Source of the DNA: Cellulomonas sp. SG140
GTDB taxonomy: Bacteria > Actinomycetota > Actinomycetes > Actinomycetales > Cellulomonadaceae
Assembly (NCBI RefSeq): GCF_025770785.1
Contig: NZ_JANZLA010000003.1
Coordinates: forward strand, 62,001 to 126,000
DNA: 64,000 nucleotides
Direction: 5' to 3'
Positions 31,187 to 40,915 of the stretch are shown here, in pieces. Under the pieces are notes generated by a model. That model did not search any database. It was not told the origin of the DNA and worked only from the letters and a program-made list of their open reading frames with translations. Each line of letters starts with the position of its first letter. The stretch's first letter is position 1. Both the position numbers and the translations under genes were made by a program.

Positions 31187-32043
31187 GCCAGACGACCGAC
31201 ACGCAACGGGACGCCGTCGGGCGTCCGCTGCCGGACTTCCCGGTCCCCACGACCCTGGCGTCGCACGGTCCCGCTCGTGTCATCGCGATGTGCAACCAGA
31301 AGGGTGGCGTCGGCAAGACGACCACCACGATCAACCTGGCCGCGGCGCTCGCCGAGTACGGCCGCACGGTCCTGGTCGTCGACTTCGACCCGCAGGGTGC
31401 CGCCTCGGTCGGTCTGGGCATCAGCCCGCACGAGCTGGACCACACCGTCTACAACCTGCTGATGGACCGGGGCGTCGGCTACGAGGACATCCTGCGGACC
31501 ACATCGGTCCCCGGCCTCGACCTGCTCCCCGCGAACATCGACCTGTCCGCTGCCGAGGTGCAGCTGGTCGGTGAGGTGGCCCGTGAGTCGGCCCTGGCCC
31601 GCGCGCTGCGTCCCGCGCTCGACGCGTACGACGTGATCCTGGTCGACTGCCAGCCCTCCCTCGGCCTGCTCACCGTGAACGCCCTGACGGCGGCGCACGG
31701 CGTGCTGATCCCGCTCGAGTGCGAGTTCTTCGCGCTGCGTGGTGTCGCCCTGCTGGTGGAGACGATCGAGAAGGTGCGCGACCGGCTCAACCCGCGCCTG
31801 CAGGTCGACGGCATCCTCGCGACGATGTACGACTCCCGGACGCTGCACGCCCGTGAGGTCGTGGCGCGGGTGCACGAGGCGTTCGGCGACACCCTGCTGC
31901 AGACCGTGATCGGTCGCACCGTCAAGTTCCCGGACGCGACCGTCGCGGCCGAGCCGATCACCACGTACGCCCCGACCCACTCCGGTGCGGCGGCCTACCG
32001 ACAGCTGGCGCGCGAGCTCGTCGCCCGTGGCGACGCCGCCTGA
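31183..32043 (+). CDS. parA: ParA family ATPase
   Basis: A 286-aa ParA/Soj-type ATPase with the deviant Walker A KGGVGKTTTTIN (about 40-51), VVDFDPQGAAS and VDCQPSLGLLTVNAL. It lies next to scpA-scpB, not parB, the second ParA locus seen in actinobacteria, and probably works with condensin or another DNA/cell-pole cargo. The GTG at 31183 is chosen because upstream sequence contains the promoter; a frame open to 31117 is not supported. scpA starts 17 nt before its stop. Confidence 0.9.
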   Translation: MSQTTDTQRDAVGRPLPDFPVPTTLASHGPARVIAMCNQKGGVGKTTTTINLAAALAEYGRTVLVVDFDPQGAASVGLGISPHELDHTVYNLLMDRGVGYEDILRTTSVPGLDLLPANIDLSAAEVQLVGEVARESALARALRPALDAYDVILVDCQPSLGLLTVNALTAAHGVLIPLECEFFALRGVALLVETIEKVRDRLNPRLQVDGILATMYDSRTLHAREVVARVHEAFGDTLLQTVIGRTVKFPDATVAAEPITTYAPTHSGAAAYRQLARELVARGDAA

Positions 32044-32944
32044 GGGCGCAGCCGCTCCGACGCAGCCCGTCGGCGACGTCGGCGCGCCCGTGGTCGACGG
32101 ACCTGTGGTCCAGGGCGGTCGCGGCGCGTTCGAGGTGCACCTCGACGTCTTCTCCGGCCCGTTCGACCTGCTCCTCGGCCTGATCGCGAAGCACCGGCTC
32201 GACATCACCGAGGTGGCGCTCGCGCAGGTGACCGACGAGTTCATCGCGCACATCCGCGAGGCGGGGCGCGACTGGGACCTGGGCCAGGCGTCGGAGTTCC
32301 TCGTCGTCGCCGCGACCCTCCTGGACCTCAAGGCCGCCAGGCTGCTGCCGACGGGTGAGGTCGAGGACGCGGAGGACCTCGAGCTGCTCGAGGCCCGGGA
32401 CCTGCTGTTCGCGCGTCTGCTCCAGTACCGCGCGTACAAGGACGTGGCGGCCGACATCGGCCAGCGGCTGCTGACCGAGGGGCGGAGGTTCCCCCGAGCC
32501 GTCCAGCTGGAGCCGCACCTGGCGGCGCTGCTGCCCGAGCTCGTGTGGCAGCTGGGCGCCGAGCAGCTCGCCGCCCTGGCGGCCAAGGCGCAGACCCCGC
32601 GTGCGGTCCCTCAGGTGGACCTGTCGCACCTGCACGCCCCACCGGTCAGTGTGCGGGAGCAGGCCGCGGTGCTGGTGGACCGGCTGCGGCGGCACAGCAC
32701 GGCGACGTTCCGCTCGCTGGTGCAGGACGCGGAGTCGACGCTCGTCGTCGTCGCGCGGTTCCTCGGGCTCCTCGAGCTGTTCCGCGAGTCGGCCGTCGCC
32801 TTCGAGCAGGTGGTCCCGCTGGGCGAGCTGACGGTGCGGTGGACCGGTGCCGACGAGGGCGAGATCGCGGTGGCCGGCGACTTCGACCAGCTCGAGGCGG
32901 ACGACGGACCGGAGCAGAGCTCTGCGGAGGAGGGCACGGCATGA
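32027..32944 (+). CDS. scpA: Segregation and condensation protein A
   Basis: A 305-aa kleisin that joins SMC heads in bacterial condensin. The N-terminal SMC-neck-binding region is seen in HLDVFSGPFDLLLGLIAKH and DITEVALAQVTDEF; the middle is acidic (EDAEDLELLEARDLL); a C-terminal winged helix follows (STLVVVARFLGLLELFRE). GTG 32027 is taken because the family conserved region follows about 35 residues later; the overlap with parA implies coupling. The stop overlaps scpB (ATGA). Confidence 0.92.
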   Translation: MATPPEGAAAPTQPVGDVGAPVVDGPVVQGGRGAFEVHLDVFSGPFDLLLGLIAKHRLDITEVALAQVTDEFIAHIREAGRDWDLGQASEFLVVAATLLDLKAARLLPTGEVEDAEDLELLEARDLLFARLLQYRAYKDVAADIGQRLLTEGRRFPRAVQLEPHLAALLPELVWQLGAEQLAALAAKAQTPRAVPQVDLSHLHAPPVSVREQAAVLVDRLRRHSTATFRSLVQDAESTLVVVARFLGLLELFRESAVAFEQVVPLGELTVRWTGADEGEIAVAGDFDQLEADDGPEQSSAEEGTA

Positions 32945-33675
32945 ACCAGGACCACCTCGACGGTGCGGAGGGGGACGACCAGACCGACCGGCAGTCGCCC
33001 GGTGCGACGGCCGACCCGTCCGTCCCGGACGGTGTCGACCCGTCCGGCTCATCCTCCAGCGCCGCCCAGCCGGCGGCTGACGAGCTCGCGTTCGACGTCG
33101 ACCAGCTGCCCGGCGGTGCGACGGCGACGCTCGAGGCCGTCCTGATGGTGGCCGACGAGCCGGTCCCGGCCGTCCGCCTCGCCACCGTGCTCGCGCTGCC
33201 GGTCGACCAGGTCGAGCGGCTGCTGCGCGAGCTCGCCGACGAGTACGCCGGGCGGGACGGGGGCCGCCCGCGCGGGTTCGAGCTGCGCTCGGCGGCGGGC
33301 GGCTGGCGCATCTACTCGGCGCCCGCGTACGCCGACGTGGTGGGTCGGTTCGTGCTCGACGGGCAGTCCGCGCGGCTGACCCAGGCGGCGCTCGAGACCC
33401 TCGCCGTGATCGCGTACCGGCAACCGGTCACCCGGGGGCAGGTGTCGGCCGTGCGGGGCGTGAACGTCGACAGCGTCGTGCGCACCCTCACGGCGCGCGG
33501 ACTCGTCGCCGAGGTGGGCACCGACCCGTCGAGCGGTGCGCTGCTGTACGCGACCACGGGATACTTCCTGGAGCGGATGGGCCTGTCGAGCCTCGACGAG
33601 CTGCCCCCGCTGGCGCCCTACCTGCCGGACATCGACGCGCTGGAGGGCCTCGACGGCAACGGAGGAGCGGTATGA
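32941..33675 (+). CDS. scpB: Segregation and condensation protein B
   Basis: A 244-aa tandem winged-helix protein that binds ScpA in the SMC complex. About 55 disordered acidic residues precede the first domain (LEAVLMVADEPVPAVRLATV). The second has LAVIAYRQPVTRGQVSAVRGVNVDSVV and LYATTGYFLERMGL, the strongest family signatures. ATG 32941 lies in the scpA stop. It overlaps the pseudouridine synthase gene downstream. Confidence 0.93.
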   Translation: MNQDHLDGAEGDDQTDRQSPGATADPSVPDGVDPSGSSSSAAQPAADELAFDVDQLPGGATATLEAVLMVADEPVPAVRLATVLALPVDQVERLLRELADEYAGRDGGRPRGFELRSAAGGWRIYSAPAYADVVGRFVLDGQSARLTQAALETLAVIAYRQPVTRGQVSAVRGVNVDSVVRTLTARGLVAEVGTDPSSGALLYATTGYFLERMGLSSLDELPPLAPYLPDIDALEGLDGNGGAV

Positions 33676-34643
33676 GCGACAACGGGACGACCGGAGGTGG
33701 TCGTGCACGGCGGTCGCCGCAGCCGGGACGCCGAGGCGGATCGGGCGGCAGTGGCGGCGCCGGCGGTGGCGCACCTCGCGGTCGGGGCGGTGCACCGCGA
33801 GGAGCAGCTCCCGGTGAGCGGCGGGGAGCGTCCGCGGCCGGTCGACGCAGCGCGCCGGCCAGGGGCGGCGCCCGGCGCCCCGCGGCGCCCGCGGTGCCCG
33901 AGCGGGACGTGCACGACCCCGAGGGCGTCCGGCTGCAGAAGGTGCTCGCCGGGGCCGGGCTCGGCTCCCGGCGCGCGTGCGAGGAGCTGATCGCCGACGG
34001 ACGGGTCAGCGTGGACGGTGTCGTCGTACGGGAGCTCGGCGTGCGGATCGACCCGACGAAGGCCGTGGTGCACGTCGACGGCGAGCGCCTGCAGCTGGAT
34101 GCGACCCTCGTCACCATCGCGCTGAACAAGCCGCGCGGCGTCGTCTCCACGATGCACGACCCTCAGGGCCGTCCCTCGTTGCAGGAGCTGGTCGCCGACC
34201 GCCCCGAGCGCCTGTTCCACGTCGGCCGGCTCGACGCCGACAGCGAGGGCCTCATCCTGCTCACCAACGACGGCGAGCTCGCCCAGCGGCTGGCCCACCC
34301 GTCCTACGAGGTCGCCAAGACGTACGTCGCCGAGGTCGAGGGTGAGGTACGGCCCTCGCTCGGCGGGGTGCTGCTGCGCGGGGTCGAGCTCGAGGACGGT
34401 CCGGTGCAGGTGGACCGGTTCCAGATCCTCCAGACGACCTCCCGGGCCAGCCTGGTCGAGGTCGAGCTGCACGAGGGGCGCAACCGCGTGGTGCGCCGGA
34501 TGCTCGACGAGGTGGGGCACCCGGTCGTCCGGCTGGTCCGCACGAGGATCGGGCCGATCCGGCTGGGCGACCTGCCCCCGGGGCGCACCCGGGTGCTGGG
34601 GCGGGTGGAGCTCGGCACGCTGATGACGGCGGTGGGGATGTGA
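33672..34643 (+). CDS. rluB: Pseudouridine synthase, RluB/RsuA family
   Basis: A 323-aa rRNA pseudouridine synthase. An Arg/Gly-rich disordered tail of about 75 residues leads to an S4 RNA-binding domain (RLQKVLAGAGLGSRRACEEL; GRVSVDG) and the RsuA catalytic domain with Asp in HVGRLDADSEGLILLTNDG. KPRGVVSTMHDP and LHEGRNRVVRRMLDEVGH support the RluB group, which modifies 23S rRNA near the peptidyl centre. It is the fourth gene in the parA-der chain of overlapping stops and starts. Confidence 0.9.
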   Translation: MSDNGTTGGGRARRSPQPGRRGGSGGSGGAGGGAPRGRGGAPRGAAPGERRGASAAGRRSAPARGGARRPAAPAVPERDVHDPEGVRLQKVLAGAGLGSRRACEELIADGRVSVDGVVVRELGVRIDPTKAVVHVDGERLQLDATLVTIALNKPRGVVSTMHDPQGRPSLQELVADRPERLFHVGRLDADSEGLILLTNDGELAQRLAHPSYEVAKTYVAEVEGEVRPSLGGVLLRGVELEDGPVQVDRFQILQTTSRASLVEVELHEGRNRVVRRMLDEVGHPVVRLVRTRIGPIRLGDLPPGRTRVLGRVELGTLMTAVGM

Positions 34644-35749
34644 GCATCGCGACCCGTGGCCCGGTGCGCGTGGTCGGCACCGGGCTGCTCGGCGCGTCCG
34701 TCGGCCTGGGACTGCGCCGGCACGGCGTCGAGGTGCAGCTGGCCGACCCGTCGCGCACCGCCCTCGCGCTCGCCCGCGACGTCGGCGCGGGCACACCCGC
34801 GGGTCCCGACGACCCGGAGCCCGCGCTCGTCGTCGTCGCCGCACCCCCGGACGTGACGGCGGACGTGGTGCGTGCCGAGCTGGTGGCGCACCCGACGGCG
34901 GTGGTCACCGACGTCGCGAGCGTCAAGGGGTACGTCCTGGCCGAGCTGCGTGGTGCGCGTGCCGACCTGCGCCGCTACGTCGGCTCGCACCCGATGGCCG
35001 GCCGCGAGCGATCCGGGCCGTCCGCCGCCGTCCCGGACCTGTTCCTCGGGCGTCCGTGGGTGATCGCCGACTCCGGCGTCTCGCACCCCGACGCGGTGCT
35101 CGCCGTGCGGGCCCTGGCGGTGGACCTCGGTGCCCTGCCCGTGGCGATGGACGCGGCCGAGCACGATGCCGCGGTGGCCAGCGTGTCGCACCTGCCCCAG
35201 CTGGCGGCCAGCCTGGTCGCGGCGCGGCTGCGGGACCTGGACGACGCGGCGCTCGGGCTGGCCGGTCCCGGGGTCCGGGACGTCACGCGGATCGCGGCGA
35301 GCGACCCTGCGCTGTGGACCTCGATCCTGGCGGCGAACGCCCTGGCGGTCCGGTCCGTGCTGGTGGAGGTCCGGTCGGACCTCGACGGCGTGATCGCCGC
35401 GCTGACCGACGCCGCGCTGGCCACCGGGCCGGAGGACGTGGCACCGGGCGCCCTCAGCACGATCGCCCGCGCGATCTCCGCCGGGAACGCCGGCGTCGCA
35501 CGGATCCCGGGCAAGCACGGTGGTGCGCAGCGCGCCTACTCGGTGGTCAGCGTGCTGGTCCCGGACAGCCCGGGGGAGCTCGCCCGGCTGCTGGGCGACG
35601 TGGGGGCCGCCGGCGTCAACCTCGAGGACCTGCAGATCGAGCACGCTGCCGGCCGGCCGGTGGGCGTGGCGGAGATCTCGGTGCTGCCCGGCAGCGCCGA
35701 GCACCTGCACGCCGAGCTGACCGCCCGGGGCTGGAGGGTGGTCCGGTGA
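34640..35749 (+). CDS. tyrA: Prephenate dehydrogenase
   Basis: A 369-aa NAD(P)-dependent enzyme making 4-hydroxyphenylpyruvate (or arogenate-derived tyrosine). The Rossmann motif VVGTGLLGASVGLGL (about 10-24) and SHPMAGRERSGPSAA, SHLPQLAASL are typical. The last 75 residues form an ACT regulatory domain (VSVLVPDSPGELARLLGDVG), suggesting feedback by tyrosine. GTG 34640 overlaps the rluB stop; the stop overlaps cmk. Confidence 0.9.
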   Translation: MSIATRGPVRVVGTGLLGASVGLGLRRHGVEVQLADPSRTALALARDVGAGTPAGPDDPEPALVVVAAPPDVTADVVRAELVAHPTAVVTDVASVKGYVLAELRGARADLRRYVGSHPMAGRERSGPSAAVPDLFLGRPWVIADSGVSHPDAVLAVRALAVDLGALPVAMDAAEHDAAVASVSHLPQLAASLVAARLRDLDDAALGLAGPGVRDVTRIAASDPALWTSILAANALAVRSVLVEVRSDLDGVIAALTDAALATGPEDVAPGALSTIARAISAGNAGVARIPGKHGGAQRAYSVVSVLVPDSPGELARLLGDVGAAGVNLEDLQIEHAAGRPVGVAEISVLPGSAEHLHAELTARGWRVVR

Positions 35750-36456
35750 ACGCGCCGCTGGTGGTGGCGATCGACGGGCCGTCCGGGTCCGGCAAGTCGA
35801 GCGTGTCCCGGTTGGTGGCCCGCCACCTGCAGCTCGCGTACCTGGACACCGGCGCGATGTACCGGGCGGCGACGTGGTGGTGCCTGCAGGAGGGTGTCCG
35901 GCTGGAGGACCAGGGTTCTGTGGCCGACCTCGTTCGTCGGATGCCGCTGGTGATGGGGATGGACCCGTCAACGCCCGGCGTGCACGTCGGCGGCGTCGAC
36001 GTGGCCGGGCCGATCCGCGAGACGTGGGTCTCGGAGGCGGTCAGCGCGGTGGCGACGAACCTCGCGGTGCGGGCCGAGCTGAACCGGCGCCAGCGGGACC
36101 TGATCGACGCGGAGCGCGCCGCCGGTGGCTTCGCGGAGGGCCGTGGAGTGGTCGCCGAGGGTCGGGACATCACCACGGTGGTGGCGCCGGACGCCGACGT
36201 CCGCGTGCTGCTGACGGCCAGTGCGGAGGCACGGCTCGCCCGCCGCGCGCGCGAGCTGCACGGCAGCGCGTCTGCCGCGGCCGTCGAGGCGACGCGCGAC
36301 CAGGTGCTGCGCCGGGACGCCGACGACTCGACCGTGGTGGAGTTCCAGACGGCCGCGGACGGTGTGGTGACGGTGGACTCCTCGGACCTGGACCTGCCGG
36401 GAACCGTCGCGGCGGTCCTGGCGGTGGTGGCGCGCGTCTGCGGACGGGCGGTGTGA
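35746..36456 (+). CDS. cmk: Cytidylate kinase
   Basis: A 236-aa CMP/dCMP kinase. P-loop GPSGSGKSSVSR (12-23), the substrate region YLDTGAMYRAAT, and VVAEGRDITTVVAPDADV are intact; RARELHG and RDQVLRRDADDS form the lid. GTG 35746 lies in the tyrA stop. Its position upstream of plsC and der is conserved. Confidence 0.95.
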   Translation: MNAPLVVAIDGPSGSGKSSVSRLVARHLQLAYLDTGAMYRAATWWCLQEGVRLEDQGSVADLVRRMPLVMGMDPSTPGVHVGGVDVAGPIRETWVSEAVSAVATNLAVRAELNRRQRDLIDAERAAGGFAEGRGVVAEGRDITTVVAPDADVRVLLTASAEARLARRARELHGSASAAAVEATRDQVLRRDADDSTVVEFQTAADGVVTVDSSDLDLPGTVAAVLAVVARVCGRAV

Positions 36457-37148
36457 CCGCGTCCGTCACGGCGGAGCTCGCGCCCTGGGCCGGTGGGCCG
36501 GCGTGGGCCCGTTGGGTCGGACGGTTCCTCGGCCGCGTCGTGTGGGACACCCACCTGATCGGGGCCGAGCGGGTCCCGCGCACGGGGCCCGTCGTGCTGG
36601 CCGCGAACCACACGGGCGTGATCGACGGGCCGCTGCTGATCGGCATGGCACCGCGGCCGCTGCACATCCTGGTGAAGCAGGAGATGTTCCACGGGCCGGT
36701 CGGTGCGGTGCTGCGGGCCGCCGGCCAGATCCCGGTGGACCGCTCCAACGGCCGGTCGGCGCTCCAGGCCGGTCTGGCCGTGCTGCGCCGGGGCGGAGCG
36801 GTCGGCATCTTCCCGGAGGGCAACCGCGGGCGGGGTGCCGTGGACGACACCCGTGCAGGTGCGGCGTGGCTGGCGGTGCACGGGGGAGCGGTCGTCGTGC
36901 CGGTCGCCATCCTGGGCACCCGTCGGACGGGCGAGACGTTCGGTCACGTCCCCGGCCTTCGGCGTCACCTGGTGATGGAGGCGGGCGAGCCGATCGCGGT
37001 GGAGCCAGTCGGGTCGCGCCGGGAGCAGATCGACCGCACCTCGACGCAGCTCCGCCTGGCCCTCGCGGCGCTGGTCGCGGACCTGCAGGAGCGGTCCGGC
37101 ATGCGCCTGCCGGCCGACGACCCGCGCCGCGACACGCTCGCACCCTGA
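36453..37148 (+). CDS. plsC: 1-acyl-sn-glycerol-3-phosphate acyltransferase
   Basis: A 231-aa PlsC-family membrane-associated acyltransferase of phospholipid synthesis. The catalytic motif appears as NHTGVIDG (NHxxxxD type; motif I usually reads NHxSxxD) at about 51-58, and the glycerol-phosphate motif as [12 protein letters not shown] 36453 overlaps the cmk stop. The chain of overlapping genes ends here; der has its own 90-nt upstream region. Confidence 0.87.
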   Translation: MTASVTAELAPWAGGPAWARWVGRFLGRVVWDTHLIGAERVPRTGPVVLAANHTGVIDGPLLIGMAPRPLHILVKQEMFHGPVGAVLRAAGQIPVDRSNGRSALQAGLAVLRRGGAVGIFPEGNRGRGAVDDTRAGAAWLAVHGGAVVVPVAILGTRRTGETFGHVPGLRRHLVMEAGEPIAVEPVGSRREQIDRTSTQLRLALAALVADLQERSGMRLPADDPRRDTLAP

Positions 37149-37239
37149 CGGCAGCGGTCCCGGGACCCCGCGCGGCGTACCGGCCGGACACCGAACCGTC
37201 CTGGTCCCTGCCGGGCAGCCGGGCAGGGACAATGGTGCG

Positions 37240-38781
37240 GTGAGCCCCATTGATCCGACGCCTGAGCTCGAGCTGCCCGACGAGTCGACGACCCCGAGCA
37301 CGATGCCGTCCGCCGAGCAGGTCGCCGCGGCAGTCGCGCCGCAGCCCGAGGACGCCGCCCGTGAGCGGGCGCTGCGCGCCGGTCTCGAGGAGTACGAGCT
37401 CGAGGACGAGGACCTGCAGCTGCTCGAGGGCGAGGAGGGCGCCGAGGGCGCCGACGTCGCACCCCTCGCGCTGCCCGTCCTCGCGGTGGTCGGCCGTCCG
37501 AACGTCGGCAAGTCGACCCTGGTCAACCGCATCCTGGGACGCCGGGAGGCCGTCGTCGAGGACACGCCCGGCGTGACGCGCGACCGGGTGACGTATCCCG
37601 CCGAGTGGTCGGGCCGCGACTTCCTGCTGGTGGACACCGGCGGCTGGGAGGTGGACGTCGCAGGGATCGACAAGCGGGTCGCCGAGCAGGCGGAGGTGGC
37701 GATCGACCTGGCGGACGCGGTGGTCTTCGTGGTCGACGCCACCGTGGGTGCCACGGACACCGACGAGCGAGTGGTGCGCCTGCTGCGGCGCTCCGGCAAG
37801 CCGGTGGTGCTCGCGGCGAACAAGGTGGACGGCCCGTCCATGGAGCCGGAGGCCGCCGCGCTGTGGGCGCTCGGCCTCGGTGAGCCGCACCCGATCTCGG
37901 CCCTGCACGGCCGCGGCACGGGCGACCTGCTCGACGCCGCGATGGAGGTGCTGCCGACTCGGTCCGCCCGGGACACCGCGATCCCGGAGGGTCCCCGCCG
38001 GGTGGCTCTCGTCGGGCGCCCGAACGTCGGCAAGTCGTCGCTGCTGAACAAGCTCGCCGGCTCCGAGCGGGTCGTCGTGGACGACGTCGCCGGCACCACC
38101 CGCGACCCGGTCGACGAGCTGGTCCAGCTCAAGGGTGTGCCCTACGTGTTCGTCGACACCGCGGGCATCCGCCGCCGGGTGCACCAGACCAGCGGAGCGG
38201 ACTTCTACGCGTCCCTGCGCACGCAGGCCGCGATCGAGAAGGCCGAGGTCGCCGTCGTCCTGGTGGACGCGTCGCAGCCGCTGACCGAGCAGGACACCCG
38301 CGTGATCTCGCAGGTGGTCGACGCCGGGCGCGCCCTGGTGATCGCCTACAACAAGTGGGACCTGATGGACGACGACCGTCGGCCCTACCTCGAGCGGGAG
38401 ATCGAGCAGGACCTGGTGCAGGTGCAGTGGGCGCCGCGCGTCAACGTCTCGGCGAAGACCGGCTGGCACGCCGAGCGGCTGGTGCCTGCCCTGGAGACGT
38501 CGCTCGCGTCGTGGGACACGCGCATCCCCACCGGCCGCCTCAACGCGTTCCTCGGCGAGCTGGTGGCCGCGCACCCGCACCCCCTGCGGGGTGGCAAGCA
38601 GCCGCGCATCCTGTTCGCCACCCAGGCGTCGTCCCGCCCGCCGCGGTTCGTCATCTTCGCGACGGGCTTCCTCGAGGCCGGTTACCGCCGGTACATCGAG
38701 CGCCGGCTGCGGGAGACGTTCGGCTTCGAGGGTTCGCCGATCGCGATCTCGGTGCGGGTGCGCGAGAAGCGTCGGCGCTGA
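37240..38781 (+). CDS. der: Ribosome biogenesis GTPase Der (EngA)
   Basis: A 513-aa double-GTPase that assists 50S subunit assembly. An acidic N-terminal extension of about 75 residues, common in actinobacteria, precedes G domain 1 ([26 protein letters not shown]), G domain 2 ([28 protein letters not shown]) and a C-terminal KH-like domain ending REKRRR. The GTG at 37240 follows GACAATGGT; no ribosome site is seen. Confidence 0.95.
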   Translation: MSPIDPTPELELPDESTTPSTMPSAEQVAAAVAPQPEDAARERALRAGLEEYELEDEDLQLLEGEEGAEGADVAPLALPVLAVVGRPNVGKSTLVNRILGRREAVVEDTPGVTRDRVTYPAEWSGRDFLLVDTGGWEVDVAGIDKRVAEQAEVAIDLADAVVFVVDATVGATDTDERVVRLLRRSGKPVVLAANKVDGPSMEPEAAALWALGLGEPHPISALHGRGTGDLLDAAMEVLPTRSARDTAIPEGPRRVALVGRPNVGKSSLLNKLAGSERVVVDDVAGTTRDPVDELVQLKGVPYVFVDTAGIRRRVHQTSGADFYASLRTQAAIEKAEVAVVLVDASQPLTEQDTRVISQVVDAGRALVIAYNKWDLMDDDRRPYLEREIEQDLVQVQWAPRVNVSAKTGWHAERLVPALETSLASWDTRIPTGRLNAFLGELVAAHPHPLRGGKQPRILFATQASSRPPRFVIFATGFLEAGYRRYIERRLRETFGFEGSPIAISVRVREKRRR

Positions 38782-38818
38782 CGGACCTGGCCCCGGGCGC
38801 CGGGCGGCCGGTGGTGGG

Positions 38819-40048
38819 TCAGTCGAACGCGATGCGCCCGCGCAGCGACTCGGGGTCGGGCAGCGACCCGGCCTCGTGGAGCTCGTCCAGCAACGCGCTC
38901 GCCTCGTCGACCTTGCCGTACACGTCCCAGAGCAGCACGCCCTGCAGACCCTCGTCCTTCACGTAGTAGACGATGCCGTGCTCGTCCTCGCGGCCGGGCG
39001 CCCAGTCCTGGACCAGCTGCATCGACGCGTCCAGCCGGCCGACCGCCTCGTACCCGAGGTCGAAGATGTCCGACCAGAAGAACGGCGTGTGGTCGTACAC
39101 CGGCAGCTCGCCGCCGGTCAGCGTGGCGGCCATCGCTCGGCCGGCGCACGCGCCGGAGCTCTGCGCGTGGTCGACGTGCTCGACGCGGCGGCGGCCCAGC
39201 CGCACGTCCGGGTAGTCCACGATGTCGCCGGCGGCGAAGACGAACGGGTCGAGAGTGCGCAGGTGCTGGTCGACGCGCACCCCGGTGTCGTCGACGACGA
39301 GCCCCGCTGCCGCTGCGAGCTCGGCGTTGACCTCGATGCCGAGGGCGAGGACGACACCGGCCGCCGCGAACGCCATCGGGTGGTCGTCCGTCCCGGCGTG
39401 CACGGCCACACGACCGGCTGCCGGACGCTCGAGCCACCTCGCGCGGGCCCGGGTGACCACCTGCACCCCGTGCTGGTCGAACGCTGCCCGGATGCGGCGG
39501 ACGACCCCGGGGGGATAGGCGCCCGCGCCGATCTCCGCGTCCGGCGTCAGCAGCGTGACCGCAGCGCCTGCGGTGGCCAGGCCGGCGGCGATCTCGGTTC
39601 CCAGGAACCCGCCGCCGACCACGATGACGGGGCCACCGGTCAGCGCTCGGGCACGGTGGTAGTCGCCGAGGGTCCGGAAGTAGACCACCTCGCGGGACGG
39701 GCCGAGGTTGAGCTCGCGAGGGCGGCCCCCGGTCGCCAGGAGCAGCACCCGGTACCCGTACTCGTCGTCGTCGTTGGCGACGACGACGCGCTGCGCCCGA
39801 CGGACGGCGGTCACGCGCGTGGACGTGTGCACCTGCGCACCCGTTGCGGCCGCGGTGTGGAGGAACGGCTCCGGACCCTCCGGCTCGCGCCACAGGTCCT
39901 TGGAGAGCGGAGGCCGCTCGTACGGCGGCTCCGCATCGTCCCCGAGGATCGCGATGGACCCGGTGGGGTCGAGCTCCCGGATGCCACGGGCGGCGGCGTC
40001 AGCCGCCATCCCGCCGCCGACGATCACGTAGTCGTAGTCGAATCGCAT
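38819..40048 (-). CDS. FAD-dependent pyridine nucleotide oxidoreductase (ferredoxin reductase-like)
   Basis: A 409-aa FAD/NAD(P) oxidoreductase of the AIF/ferredoxin-reductase type. It has FAD-binding VIVGGGMAADAAARGI (8-23), PPLSKDLWR, ATGGRPREL, the NAD(P) motif VIVVGGGFLGTEIAAGL (about 141-157), FAAGDIVDYPD, and a reductase C-terminal domain. Relatives pass electrons from NADH to a ferredoxin or act on small redox carriers; no ferredoxin gene is adjacent, so the partner is unknown. ATG at 40046-40048. It is convergent with der. Confidence 0.85.
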   Translation of the reverse strand: MRFDYDYVIVGGGMAADAAARGIRELDPTGSIAILGDDAEPPYERPPLSKDLWREPEGPEPFLHTAAATGAQVHTSTRVTAVRRAQRVVVANDDDEYGYRVLLLATGGRPRELNLGPSREVVYFRTLGDYHRARALTGGPVIVVGGGFLGTEIAAGLATAGAAVTLLTPDAEIGAGAYPPGVVRRIRAAFDQHGVQVVTRARARWLERPAAGRVAVHAGTDDHPMAFAAAGVVLALGIEVNAELAAAAGLVVDDTGVRVDQHLRTLDPFVFAAGDIVDYPDVRLGRRRVEHVDHAQSSGACAGRAMAATLTGGELPVYDHTPFFWSDIFDLGYEAVGRLDASMQLVQDWAPGREDEHGIVYYVKDEGLQGVLLWDVYGKVDEASALLDELHEAGSLPDPESLRGRIAFD

Positions 40049-40174
40049 GGGGGCCTCCTCGCGACGCTCCTGCAGGTCACGCTAGGCCCTCCGGTGGGGC
40101 GGAGCGCGCCGAGACATGCCAGCGACCCGCAGCCGGAGACCGGCGGGCGGGGGAGGGCGGCCGACCGCGTGGGG

Positions 40175-40180
40175 TAGCAT
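40175..40180 (+). promoter_or_regulatory. Candidate -10 for tRNA-Pro
   Basis: TAGCAT fits TANNNT and lies 24 nt before the tRNA, allowing a short 5' leader removed by RNase P. Confidence 0.4.
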
Positions 40181-40203
40181 TGCGCGCGGTCCTGCGGGGC
40201 CGG

Positions 40204-40280
<77 letters not shown>

Positions 40281-40282
40281 GC

Positions 40283-40320
40283 GGGGCCTGGCCTGAGCGA
40301 TCGGGTCAGGCCCCTTCTTC
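40283..40320 (+). terminator. Terminator after tRNA-Pro
   Basis: GGGGCCTG (40283-40290) pairs with CAGGCCCC (40307-40314); an alternative inner stem GGCCTGA/TCAGGCC overlaps it. It is followed by TTCTTC. It sits 2 nt behind the tRNA 3' end. Confidence 0.75.
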
Positions 40321-40396
40321 GTGCCCGTACCACTACCGGCCACGAGCTGGTCCGCCGGCTCTTCCGTCGTGGCGAAGTGGGGAGACGGGACCCGGA

Positions 40397-40894
40397 TCAC
40401 CGTTCGGAGATGCCGATGCGGACCCCGGTCACGGTGTCGTTCGGCATCGGGGGCAGCCCGTAGCCCGCCAACGAGCGTGGCGTCACGACCGTCGGGTCGA
40501 CGCCGTACACCTCGATCTCAAGACTCGACGCCGACGTCTGGCCGTCCACCGAGCACATGAACTGGGACTCGGCGGGAACGGTGACCATGCAGGTGATGCC
40601 GAACGGGATCGTGTACCCGGCCCGGTGCGCGGTCGTCTCCGCCTCGGACAGGACCTCACCGACCTTGCTGGCCGGTGGGACGGTGAACGAGCGCGTCAGC
40701 ACGGAGCAGGAGTCCAGGCACGCGACGTTGCCCGAGCTCACCCAGTCGGGACCCGTCCTGACGGCCCCGGCGACCGGCGGCCCGAAGGCGTCCAGCGCCC
40801 GCGCGTCGACGTTGGTGGGCCACCAGGCCTCCCGTGCGGCGAACACCGTTCCGTGGGGAGCGCCGGGCCGGGGGAGACTGGGGGCCGGCAACAT
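40397..40894 (-). CDS. Hypothetical protein, possibly 5'-truncated
   Basis: An open frame of up to 165 aa whose C-terminal two-thirds looks like a real protein: mixed composition with four or five cysteines (GNVACLDSC, ITCMVTV, FMCSVDG), beta-rich, ending GVRIGISER. No family is recognised. The N-terminus (Pro/Ala-rich) overlaps the leader of the cold-shock gene, has no ribosome site and lacks a signal peptide or helix that would explain the cysteines. It may be a remnant of an exported or anchored protein whose 5' end was lost. It is convergent with the tRNA. Confidence 0.4.
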   Translation of the reverse strand: MLPAPSLPRPGAPHGTVFAAREAWWPTNVDARALDAFGPPVAGAVRTGPDWVSSGNVACLDSCSVLTRSFTVPPASKVGEVLSEAETTAHRAGYTIPFGITCMVTVPAESQFMCSVDGQTSASSLEIEVYGVDPTVVTPRSLAGYGLPPMPNDTVTGVRIGISER

Positions 40895-40915
40895 CCGTTC
40901 GAGAAGGAGTCAACC

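Noticed and set aside
40060..40090. GGTCACGCTAGGCCC upstream of the FAD oxidoreductase as a DosR box
   Set aside because: The spacing between half-sites is 6 nt, not 4, and other positions do not match.
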